Source of the DNA: Chara braunii
Lineage: Eukaryota; Streptophyta; Charophyceae; Charales; Characeae
DNA length: 25,059 bases
Direction: 5' to 3'
Assembly: GCA_003427395.1 (NCBI GenBank)
Contig: BFEA01000019.1
Span: forward strand, 4,577,279-4,602,337
Numbering within the stretch: the stretch's first letter is position 1; each line of letters begins with the position of its first letter. The notes beneath the pieces were generated by a model, which saw only the letters and a program-made list of their open reading frames with translations, was not told where the DNA came from and did not search any database. Of this stretch, positions 7,349-14,806 are shown piece after piece. The translations under genes were made by a program, and so were the position numbers.

Positions 7349-8146
7349 CCGACCGACTGAGCCCGGGTGAAAACGCTGAGTAGCTCCTTGCAGAAGGAGA
7401 TAGCTCACGGGTCAAGTGGATTCGTTCCCTGCACCCTTTGCTTAACAGACTACACCTAAACCAATTGAGTTAGCTCCTATTCTGATTAAAAAGGGAGCAG
7501 CTCAGGTACATATAGAGGATTTGGGGCTCGACCCACTTAGTGGCCCGAGTCTGTTTCCAAGTCTGCGTGTGCGCACGCATGCCGGTCTGCACGCCTGTCG
7601 GCTTGAGCGTGTGTGTGCCCCCCGGGCACTTGGTTGATCTAAAGGCCCGAAGGGCCGGTACTTACCTGTGGGGGTCGACGTCGAACATTGCAACGGAGGA
7701 AATACTCAAGTAGCGCGGAAACAGGTCCGCGACTCCTAAGGCGGTGGAAAACGCTCAAGTAGCAGGTAGGCCGGTGCCACACCAAGTAGAGGTGGACGTG
7801 CCGGATACTCGAGGCCGAGTAGAAGAAGACAAAATTGGCATTTCCAGAGGCCTAGTATCATCAGTTAGGCGGGTACCGGTTCCAGTAGTACGAGTCTAGG
7901 CCCTGTGCGGACGATATCAGAGTTTGCAACGGTGTCCCCTTTTGCAGAGGGACGAAGGCATCGGTCGCTTGGGTAGTCATGCGGTCAGGAAGTCACCTCC
8001 CAAGGGCGACTCCGTTTCTACCTACGGGAGGCTGAGCTAGAGCCTCGACCCCGCTTACGGTGCATTAGTAAGGATAAAGGTATCGCTCCTGCAAATGTCA
8101 ACAATCGGGGCGCTACCTCAACCCCAATGACTATACACTAATAATT
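7349..8146. other. Gene-less stretch with short repeated CTCAAGTAGC motifs
   Basis: GAAAACGCTGAGTAGC (about 7371), GGAAATACTCAAGTAGC (7699) and GGAAAACGCTCAAGTAGC (7746) are related. Small stems are present: TGCGTG/CACGCA at 7564-7579, GTGCCC/GGGCAC at 7615-7629, GGCCC/GGGCC at 7644-7656, and CGCGGA/TCCGCG at 7714-7731. The part at 7782-7862 is a diverged copy of 9918-10000. No gene recognised. Confidence 0.4.
7782..7862 (+). repeat. Dispersed repeat shared with 9918-10000
   Basis: CCAAGTAGAGGTGGACGTGC, TACTCGAGGCCGAGTA (6-bp stem, 4-nt loop), GAAGAC, and AGAGGCCTAGTA are matched in order at 9918-10000, where the stem loop reads AGCC. Both copies keep the TACTCG/CGAGTA stem. Confidence 0.55.
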
Positions 8147-8168
8147 GCTCCGGTCGTACGACCGGGGC
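8147..8168. other. 22-bp palindrome
   Basis: CCGGTCGTACGACCGG (8150-8165) is a perfect 16-bp palindrome. GCT and GGC extend it to 22 bp with one T-G pair. About 0.4 perfect 16-bp palindromes are expected by chance in a window this long, so this is mildly notable. Function unknown. Confidence 0.5.
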
Positions 8169-8190
8169 GCGTAGTAGTTTATTCTGACTA

Positions 8191-8417
8191 ATGTACTGAC
8201 GATTAAGTCTTAGAGTACATCGTAGATCTACTCGTCATAACATCAACCCTATCGACCCCTCAACCTCTTCGGTCGAAGGGTATTACTGCAGATCCTAACC
8301 TTCACAGCGTGCGTCATAACAACGCACGCGCATACTTAACAAAATTTTCTTACCGATTTTGCCCCGGCCTCAATGGCCGAGGAATTCGTTTCGAGTGTCA
8401 CGCTCAAGCGTGCACAC
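8191..8417. other. Series of short stem-loops
   Basis: In order: ATGTACTGAC/GTC..AGTACAT (8191-8220), palindrome GTAGATCTAC (8222-8231), GCGTGCGT/ACGCACGC with a 7-nt loop (8307-8329), CGGCC/GGCCG with loop TCAAT (8365-8379), and GTGT+CACGC/GCGTG+ACAC with loop TCAA (8395-8417). The clustering is suggestive, but single stems of this length are near chance. Confidence 0.35.
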
Positions 8418-8569
8418 CTCTTTCCATTCCAGACTGGCTCCATCATGGTAGCCGATGCCGTCATTGTGTCAAATGCAAAAGCATGGCCAAATACCCTTGT
8501 AAGGATATTTGGTCCGACAACGGAACAAAAAAAACTAAGGAAAATAAAATAAAAGAAAGTAAATCTTAA
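8309..8569 (+). CDS. Unrecognised Cys/His-rich open frame (doubtful)
   Basis: An 86-codon open frame with no ATG at its start (it opens at GTG), so at best it is an exon or a fragment. The translation is rich in Cys and His (FECHAQAC, HHGSRCRHCVKCK), with spacing that could bind metal, although I recognise no known zinc-finger pattern. Its last third, VKCKSMAKYPCKDIWSDNG, aligns without gaps and in frame with VICKNQGGYPCKGIRTDSG encoded at 20065-20121. That is the only sign of coding. It ends in Lys-rich sequence from an A-rich tract. Equally likely to be chance plus a short dispersed repeat. Confidence 0.15.
   Translation: MRHNNARAYLTKFSYRFCPGLNGRGIRFECHAQACTPLSIPDWLHHGSRCRHCVKCKSMAKYPCKDIWSDNGTKKTKENKIKESKS
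8464..8532 (+). repeat. Conserved YPCK / palindrome block, copy 1
   Basis: Matches 20067-20135 over 23 codons without gaps. At its centre CCAAATACCCTT (8487-8498) and AAGGATATTTGG (8501-8512) form a 12-bp inverted repeat with one mismatch and a 2-nt centre. The same reading frame gives YPCK in both copies. Confidence 0.5.
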
Positions 8570-8688
8570 TTAATAACAGAAAAATAAAATGGATTTTTTT
8601 CGAAATGCCCCTGAAGTTTGCGTTTATTTGTGGTGTGCCCCTTTGATGGCCGACTTACCTTGTGACGCCCCTCTCACGACGAAAGATG

Positions 8689-8924
8689 TTTCCAGAAAAC
8701 CCCTGGCGTCGTTTGGCCTGAAAAATGTTTCATATGCCCCTGCCGGCATGAGTACCAAATTTTCAGTATGCCCCTACCGGATGGCCGTTGAGAACCACCA
8801 CAAAAGTTTTCCATATACCCTTATTGGTACCGTCCATCTCTCCAGCGAGCCCCTGTGTCTTTCCCTTGAGGGTCCAAGGGAGAGATGCTACCGGGGCATA
8901 TCAGAAATTTGGCAATGAGCATGG
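8689..8924 (+). repeat. Direct repeat, 391-bp period, copy 1
   Basis: Begins TTTCCAGAAAACCCCTGG and ends GGCAATGAGCATGG. Nearly identical to 9080-9305, and a third partial copy of the first 42 bp is at 8966-9007. TATGCCCCT recurs within and around the unit, and its complement GGGGCATA occurs near the end, so each copy has inverted pieces about 150 bp apart. The period is not a multiple of three and the translated frame changes between copies, so the 292-codon frame at 8788-9666 is not evidence of a gene. Confidence 0.8.
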
Positions 8925-8936
8925 TACTGTCCATCT

Positions 8937-9079
8937 GTTCGCTGTTCGAATTGGTACCATACATCTTTCCAGAAAACCTCTGGTATCGTTTGGCCTGAAA
9001 AATGTTTGCTATTTTCATCTGCTCGCTGTTCTAATTGGTACCGTCCATGTGTTCGTTGTTCTAATTGGTTCCCTCCATC
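8937..9079 (+). repeat. Spacer with three short GTTCTAATTGGTACC-like repeats
   Basis: TGTTCG..AATTGGTACC..CATC-type pieces at 8937-8964, 9020-9048 and 9051-9079 surround the partial repeat 8966-9007. Confidence 0.6.
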
Positions 9080-9305
9080 TTTCCAGAAAACCCCTGGCGT
9101 CGTTTGGCCTGAAAAATGTTTCATATGCCCCTACCAGTACCAAATTTTCAGTATGCCCCTACCGGATGGCCGTTGAGAACCAGCACAAAAGTTTTCCATA
9201 TGCCCTTATTGGTATCGTCCATCTTTCCAGCGAGCCCCTGTGTCTTTCCCCTGGCCCGGGGAGAGATGCTACCGGGGCATATCAGAAATTTGGCAATGAG
9301 CATGG
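9080..9305 (+). repeat. Direct repeat, 391-bp period, copy 2
   Basis: Second copy of 8689-8924, with small length differences (loss of GGCATGA after the GCCCCT motif, and a changed CTTGAGGGTCC segment). Confidence 0.8.
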
Positions 9306-9366
9306 ACACACACACACGCACGCGCGCACACCCACACCCAACACACACACATACACACACATATAC
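9304..9366 (+). repeat. (CA)n-rich tract
   Basis: ACACAC with CG and CCC interruptions. It starts exactly where the direct repeat ends. Confidence 0.9.
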
Positions 9367-9770
9367 AGACCGTTCTTCCGTGGCGGTGCGTGGAATGTTT
9401 ACCACATTGAATTCGAATTTCTGCCACCACTGCTGCAAGGGCATCACAGAAAGATGTGTGCCTCTCGTGAGGCCATTTCAAGGACCGACCGACGAAACGC
9501 CAGCAACCGTCCAGTAAGGACATATCAGAAAGTTATGCCCCATGCTGACAGGGGCCTGCAGAAAATTTCAGAGGCCCGAGGGGCACCACAGGGTAAGTCG
9601 GCCCTGGCCCACAGGGTAAACGCCATCCGAGGGCGGGCGGAAAACGCAGGCCCTGGCCCTTTGTAAAAGAGCTAGCCCGGAAGCAGGTCAAACTCGATCC
9701 CAGTATCTCTCGCATATCAATCCATAGCCTTTACCTATTGGGCTACCTCTTACCACGATATGGTAAAAGC
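9367..9770. other. Stretch without recognised genes
   Basis: Mixed sequence with further TATGCCCC and GGGGC pieces near 9535-9590, possibly decayed 391-bp repeats. It holds a donor-like AGG|GTAAGTCGG at 9592-9600 and a hairpin TTACCA/TGGTAA at 9750-9766. Confidence 0.35.
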
Positions 9771-9960
9771 CGCCTTTCCTATAAGTAGACGTAGATGCGT
9801 CGGGTACTCGAGCCCGGTACTCCACCAAGTAGAGGTAGATGCGCCGGTACTCCACCAAGTAGAGGTAGATGCGCCGCCTTTCCTATAAGTAGACGTAGCA
9901 AGCGACCAGTACTCCACCAAGTAGAGGTAGATGCGCCGGGTACTCGAGCCCGAGTATGAG
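9771..9960 (+). repeat. Compound tandem repeat with 30-bp unit
   Basis: The unit beginning GGTACTCCACCAAGTAGAGG occurs at 9816-9845, 9846-9875 and (first base changed) 9908-9937. A second unit, CGCCTTTCCTATAAGTAGACG, occurs at 9771 and again at 9874. Each 30-bp unit holds ACC/GGT arms around AAGTAGA. The array closes with TACTCG/CGAGTA around AGCC (9941-9956). On the minus strand it translates to a TSTWWSTG repeat, which is a by-product. Confidence 0.85.
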
Positions 9961-10009
9961 AAGACCAAACGTTGACGCTTTCAGACCCCTAATACAGGTA
10001 CGTAGACGG

Positions 10010-10130
10010 GTAGCATTCCCGAGTTTCAGTGTGCGTCATGGATGTACCTGACACAAATTCTAACCTAATCATTATAGCCGTATTCCCGAGTCTCAGAGCG
10101 CAAACACATAACTTACACTTGTGACGATTT
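10010..10130 (+). repeat. Short direct repeats before the long hairpin
   Basis: TTCCCGAGTTTCAG (10016) and TTCCCGAGTCTCAG (10083) are related. ATTATAGCCGTATTC is exact at 10071-10085 and at 10161-10175, the latter being the loop and right arm of the following hairpin. Confidence 0.6.
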
Positions 10131-10203
10131 GGTTGGGAAGTGGGAGCCATATACGAATACATTATAGCCGTATTCTGGCGTAAGTGGCACCCACTTCCCA
10201 ACC
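10131..10203. other. Long imperfect hairpin (precursor-like fold)
   Basis: GGTTGGGAAGTGGG (10131-10144) is perfectly complementary to CCCACTTCCCAACC (10190-10203). Inside, GCCA/TGGC, TACG/CGTA and GAATAC/GTATTC continue the stem with bulges up to a 9-nt loop (10161-10169). The total is about 28 pairs in 73 nt. A 14-bp perfect stem at this spacing is far beyond chance. The fold resembles a small-RNA precursor or the foldback end of a small element. Confidence 0.7.
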
Positions 10204-10373
10204 GTGTTGTTTTTTTCCATTCCTCACTGATGCTACCGGCTGACTCGTGGCTGCTATCGCCCACCTGCTGTAGCGGGTATCGCACCTGCTGGTGGGTGCA
10301 GTCCTACATGTTTCCTCGCTGGAGGTTTGAGCACGGCTGTGGCTACTAAGGGGTTCCCCGTAATACTATAATG

Positions 10374-10432
10374 AAAAAAAAAAAGGCCTGAAGGGGGAGA
10401 AAAAAAAAGGGGGGGGGGGGGGGGGGGGGGGG
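10374..10432. repeat. Poly-A and poly-G homopolymers
   Basis: A11 near 10374-10384, A8 at 10401-10408 and G24 at 10409-10432. The G run lies 48 bp before the adapter, so an origin as read-end artefact (no-signal G calls) is as plausible as genuine DNA. Confidence 0.85.
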
Positions 10433-10480
10433 AATAACACCACAAAACACGCAAGTCTACAGGACCGGGCCGCACAGGAG

Positions 10481-10518
10481 CTGTCTCTTATACACATCTA
10501 GATGTGTATAAGAGACAG
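10481..10518. other. Nextera mate-pair junction adapter (assembly artefact)
   Basis: The 19-bp Tn5 mosaic end AGATGTGTATAAGAGACAG (10500-10518) is preceded directly by its reverse complement (10481-10499), giving a perfect 38-bp palindrome. Two mosaic ends back to back with no spacer is the circularisation junction of Illumina Nextera mate-pair libraries. It is synthetic, and the sequences to its left and right were joined in the library and not necessarily in the chromosome. Confidence 0.97.
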
Positions 10519-10564
10519 CACACGCACTCTCTCGCCTATCATGTACCGAAATGTGGGTCAAGAA

Positions 10565-10735
10565 CCATGTTGGATACATGTTGGTTCATGTTGGAGGCCT
10601 GTACGAAACCTTGTTGGAGTCGTTGAGAAAAAGTTTGAGACCTGTTGGAAACCATGTTGGACTCGTTGGGAATAAGTTGATAATGTTGATGACTAGTTGA
10701 ACACAGCAGAAGACCCTGTTTCAACAGTTGGTCAC
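10565..10735 (+). repeat. Irregular GTTGGA/GTTGA motif cluster
   Basis: More than a dozen GTTGG, GTTGA or CATGTTGG motifs at irregular spacings of about 10-20 bp. Probably a decayed minisatellite. It starts close to the adapter and may be incomplete. Confidence 0.5.
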
Positions 10736-11875
10736 AACCCTTCTGGCGTGAATACGTTTGACATCAAAATGAAATTTTGTTGAATTTCGGCGATAATTTT
10801 TCTGTTGTCGGGAGTATATGGAGGGGAAGAAGTGTTGGGCGCGTCGTAGCGCGCCTCAAACTTCTTTAGGAAGTACTCCATCTTATTCGGAGATGGAGTT
10901 CTTTCGTACCACGCAGAAAACGAGTGGCGGGGATAGGGCCTTGAGTGTGCTCCATAGCCTCTTGACTCATGCTCCTCCTCTGAAGTGTATTCATGTCGTA
11001 CGGAAGCCGACGGCTCTTAGCGCGTCTTCCCTCCTCTGCCACCTCTTCCTCTTCCCTGTCCCCTACGTGCTTTAGGCATGGTGGAAACGAGATAGTGGCT
11101 GTGAAGAAAATAAGAGAAATGGAAAGATGATGTACTAAAGATCACGTGGGATTGCTACGAGCGACAAGAGAGGAAACGCGAAGCGCCGTGAGAGTATGAG
11201 AGTCCAGTTAGTACAAAACTTATAACACAAACTTCACTACGAGTCGCAATGAAAATGAGTGGATGTACCACCAAAACAGGCTATTTTATACCGGCTGCAC
11301 ATGCGTTTCGACCAAGCGGGGACGCTGGGTGGGGGTTTGGTATCATGTCAAAGGGCGCCGTGTCCCGACCCTCCTCTGTGTGCCAGGCTCCTGCTCGGTA
11401 CTAGCACCCTGCTCAGAAGTCTGTGGCTCGTCAGGCTGTTTCTGAACCTCCGTAGTTCTGTTGGTACACCTGGATTATGCCCTATTATGGACCAGTCCAG
11501 TTGGCGTGCACCTTAGCAAAAACGTTGGGGGTGCGCCACTGGGCTTTCCATTGGTCCACGCAGGCTCGGCGCCCTGCTATACAGCAGAGCACTACCAGCC
11601 TGTGTCCGTGGTAGCCGTCGGGTTCGCCCAGGGACGCGAAGGTAGAGGGACGGGCGCGGTCTTTTCTGCTGCGCGCCGAGTGCCCCTCTGCTAGGTTATG
11701 GGTTAGGTGCACATGACAGATATTGCTGTCAAAACGAAGAGAACCAAGAAAAGAGAAGCAAAGGAAAAAGGAAATATGGGGAAAGGAATGAAAACCTAAG
11801 CGCTGAATTTATGAGATGGTCTGAGTCCCTGCCTTAGTTCGGGGTAATTATGATGTCATAACTCTCTTCTCCTCT
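10736..11875. other. Stretch without a recognised gene
   Basis: Several open frames of 60-86 codons overlap in different phases and none has a recognisable domain. Stem-loops ACTCCATCT/AGATGGAGT (10875-10899, 9 bp, with AAG/CTT outside) and CTGCT/AGCAG (near 11574) are present. Confidence 0.35.
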
Positions 11876-11878
11876 CGA

Positions 11879-11912
11879 TATTATTATTATTATTACTGTT
11901 GTCATTATTATT
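11879..11912 (+). repeat. (ATT)n tract
   Basis: Interrupted ATT units, the complement of the TAA repeats on the left side. Confidence 0.9.
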
Positions 11913-13500
11913 TAAATTTTCTTTTCACACGATTGTTAGACTCGGTTTTCCTTTCGGCCTGTCATTTCGCGGGAAGGCCAACGGCTCGAATTCCGAGCTC
12001 AAACTGTGGTCTACGGCCTAAGCTGGCCAACCCCTCGTATATCGTCTGTGGATGAACTGTCCGGTTAAGCGTCGCGCAGTGGGACCCAAAAGAGGGGCGA
12101 CCCGCGGCCGCATTGGTAGGAGGCTTATCACCCTCCATGGAAAGGTCATAAGCCCCCTCCTTGCCATCGGACACGGGTACCCAATAGAGGTGGGCCGACG
12201 GTATGTCTTGAAAAGGAAGAATTCGTCGTCGGGATCCCGTTATGGGACCATAGCGTTAAGCCTGCAGTCACTTTAAAACGGGATCGCAATTGTTTGATAT
12301 TCGACTTCACGTTTTCCTTTCCTACTAAAATGATCATAAATCACTAGTTCAAGATTCATAAAAAATAAAATAAAATTAGAATACTTTGTCTGAAAGTGCC
12401 CGCGTTTAGAACTCAAGGATCGTGGTATCGAGCCCATCGGTCCAGCACCGCACAAGGCAGCGCGAGACCCTCCCGACCGCGTCATGCAGGAGTTGGTCTA
12501 AATCCTCGTCGTGAATATACATGGAGCTTTCGCAAGCCGCTCCGGCCGAGTGCGCCAACCATACCTCTCGCGAGCCCCTACGACAGAATAAGGTCTACGC
12601 GAGGCACGACTTACCTCCACCTTACGGGAGCTGTCACCTCCCTTCGGTGGGCATATCCCCGCCGAGCTACTAGTCCACAATACGAAAGCTGATCGGCTGC
12701 AATCACAGAGGTGGACCAGCCGAGGGCATTTCTCGTTCGTTGTAGCATAGGGGATACGCGCGATATTATGCCTCTATCGAACCCGCACGCGAACCAGCAT
12801 ATTGGGGGGCTGAGGTCCCAAGGCGGGACTCTTCGCCGGTCGACTAGGACACATCCCACAAGCCACGCGCACACCACTCTAAAGAACATAAAATAAAAAT
12901 ACACACACATGCACAAACATATACAAAGCGACAGAAAACAAACAACGCGACAACACTACTAGTCCCTTCAGTAGCTATCCCATAACTTTCCACCGTGGAA
13001 ATCGGATAGGCGACACGCGCGAAACTTAGTATAAAACCGTGCGGCCGCAGGGCTTACTCATATCAACTAGCAATGCATGAATGCGCAAGTAGTGGCGAAG
13101 ATGGCGTACTATGTAGTGCCCATAATCAAGCGGTCCCTCGTAGATCCGAGTACCGCTTATGACACTCAAGTGTCAGACTCGAACTATCGTGATGGTCTAA
13201 TCCCTCAGGATATTGCACGGTTGAAGGAATAGTCGTGAGGCCACCGCGAGACCTCCTGCCTTTGGCCTGAGTGTCTCGGCTGGCAGGGCAAATAGGCTCT
13301 GCGCGGAGGAAGATTCCTTCCATGCAGAATCTAGGGCTTGGGATGTCCTGGATAAGGACCTCGAATCCCGGCCCAGGACCAACGTCCGACTAAGAAATCA
13401 TTAAAAAACATTTAACGAAATAGAGGGTTTTTTTCTTTCTTTTCTCAACCTCAACCCCTATTTAACCTCTAATACGCGGGTCTCTCGGCCACGCGAACTC
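11913..13500. other. Gene-less stretch with spaced inverted repeats
   Basis: GGCTTAT/ATAAGCC (about 12120-12148) and TTTCCAC/GTGGAAA with CTATCC/GGATAG outside (12975-13009) occur here. TATAAAA is at 13030-13036 without a convincing downstream frame. CGAGT+TGACACT/AGTGTCA+ACTCG (13147-13181), CGAGAC/GTCTCG (13247-13278) and GGGAT+GTCC/GGAC+ATCCC (13340-13369) lie within 225 bp. B-box-like GGTATCGAGCCC is at 12429. All frames are short and overlapping. Confidence 0.4.
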
Positions 13501-13516
13501 TCAACATAGATACACC

Positions 13517-13602
13517 TATATTTATATATATATACATATATAAAGAGGGGAATTGGTATGTGACGATCACTTCTCACAGTCACAGTGAGACTCCTCACTG
13601 CC

Positions 13603-13628
<26 letters not shown>
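13517..13628 (+). repeat. (TA)n tracts around a short hairpin
   Basis: TATATA runs at 13517-13541 and 13603-13628. Between them CAGTGAG (13583-13589) pairs with CTCACTG (13594-13600) around ACTC. Confidence 0.85.
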
Positions 13629-13633
<5 letters not shown>

Positions 13634-13877
13634 ATCACAGGCAATCCAATCCAGATCCGAACCACCATACATACCTGCAATCGCATCAAAGAGTTAAACA
13701 AAAAGTTCACGCACTACACAGTCAACTTCAACCAACCCCTACACTCATACCCCTCGCTTTAGCCATGCAAGCCCCAACCTCATGTCCAACCAACCATCAT
13801 TAAATACTCAGTACCTTTGCTAAATGGCCATTCAATAAAAGTCCGGGTGAAACCTTAACAAAACAATAAAACCACCA
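13629..13877. other. Stretch without recognised features
   Basis: A/C-rich sequence with a 72-codon frame running in from the (TA)n tract and no recognisable product. Confidence 0.35.
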
Positions 13878-14202
13878 GGGCTAGAGCCTTTTAGGTTGGG
13901 TATTGAGGACGAATTGGAGTTGAGTCGTAAACCGACGAATCGGCAATCGACCTGCTATCGGTGATAACAGAAAGTGATCCTTGTAGGATCAAGTTGAATC
14001 TAGCCCAAAGTCATGAACCAATTGATCAAAAAGACCTGTAATACAAGATAGGTCAATCCCCAAGTTAAACCAATAAGTCCATGGAGAGTAATCTCCGTAT
14101 GAAGATCTTCCTAATTAATTAGGTCGGAGTCTACCTCTACGCAAGTGCCCGAGCAAAGGTAGACTAACGACAGAATCTCCCCTATTCAGGGTGGATTGTT
14201 AG
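13878..14202. other. Densely tiled stem-loop segment (structured-RNA candidate)
   Basis: GGGCTAGA (13878-13885) pairs with TCTAGCCC (13999-14006), enclosing CCGA/TCGG (13932-13943) and TGATCCT/AGGATCA (13975-13991). Next come GACCT/AGGTC (about 14032-14054), GGAGA/TCTCC closing a GTAA tetraloop (14083-14096), palindromes GAAGATCTTC and CCTAATTAATTAGG (14101-14123), AGTCTACCT/AGGTAGACT (14128-14165), and CTAAC+AATC..CCCT/AGGG..GATT+GTTAG (14164-14202). Almost every base between 14083 and 14202 is in a stem or loop. It sits just before the TTTCGGCAG tandem and the AACTTA array. No known RNA family is recognised. Confidence 0.5.
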
Positions 14203-14242
14203 AATCGCCACCTGTCAAAATATAATCTATCTCCTTTAAACT

Positions 14243-14510
14243 AAAAAAATTTCGGCAGCGCTTCCCGTAGGAAAAGTGTCTTTCCAAAATTTATATCAGC
14301 CCAAATATGAAAACATAAATAGTCTTCAACCTCCCAAAGTCCAAATTTTGTCTAAGCTTCTGAATTAACAAAAATTTGGGCAGCACTTCCTTTAGAAAAT
14401 GAGACTTCTCAGATTTTTACTAAGCCATATATGTAATTTAAACAAGTCGAACTTTCAAAAGTCAAAATTTGACTAACTACTTGGATTTGCGAAAATTTCG
14501 GCAGCGCTAC
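14243..14510 (+). repeat. Tandem repeat of about 120 bp with TTTCGGCAGCGCTTCC motif
   Basis: Two diverged units and the start of a third begin with AAAATTTCGGCAGCGCTTCC (14246), AAAATTTGGGCAGCACTTCC (14368) and AAAATTTCGGCAGCGCT (14492). Shared inner words are AGTCCAAATTTTGTC and AGTCAAAATTTGAC, the latter a palindrome at 14460-14474. I loosely recall similar TTTCGGCAG...TCC sequences from plant retroelement regions but cannot verify this here. Confidence 0.65.
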
Positions 14511-14806
14511 AAAGCCAAGTATAACAAAAGATCCGAAAAAATGCGAGAATTGATCTAAGTAAAATAAAGTTAGCTAAAAAAATACAGAAATTGAACTAAC
14601 TCCTATCGCTCTAGCACGTGACGAGCCTCTAAAGCAACTACCTGTCAAACTAAAACTCAGACTAAGTAGTAACTTCACTCAGCCACATACAATGTCAAAC
14701 CACAAAGGTATGTACTCTCACCATTCTCAAAGTCAACCTTATCAAACAATAGTTCGTAATCTTTCAATGATTTATCCCTTTATACCCAACTTACCTAAGG
14801 CGTAAA
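14511..14806. other. Stretch between tandem repeat and hairpin array
   Basis: A/T-rich, no open frame of note and no recognised repeat. Confidence 0.35.

Noticed and set aside
8788-9666. 292-codon open frame
   Set aside because: It spans the 391-bp direct repeat, whose period is not divisible by three, so the repeated DNA is read in different phases. No coding conservation.
9816-9937. CRISPR-like repeat-spacer array
   Set aside because: Units are adjacent or separated by related repeat sequence with no unique spacers of even size, in a eukaryote-like context.
10409-10432. G-quadruplex regulatory site
   Set aside because: A pure G24 run next to an adapter is more likely a sequencing or assembly artefact than a functional site.
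10481-10518. Natural Tn5/IS50 ends or a transposon scar
   Set aside because: Two optimised 19-bp mosaic ends with no DNA between them match the synthetic library junction exactly; natural IS50 ends differ and enclose an element.
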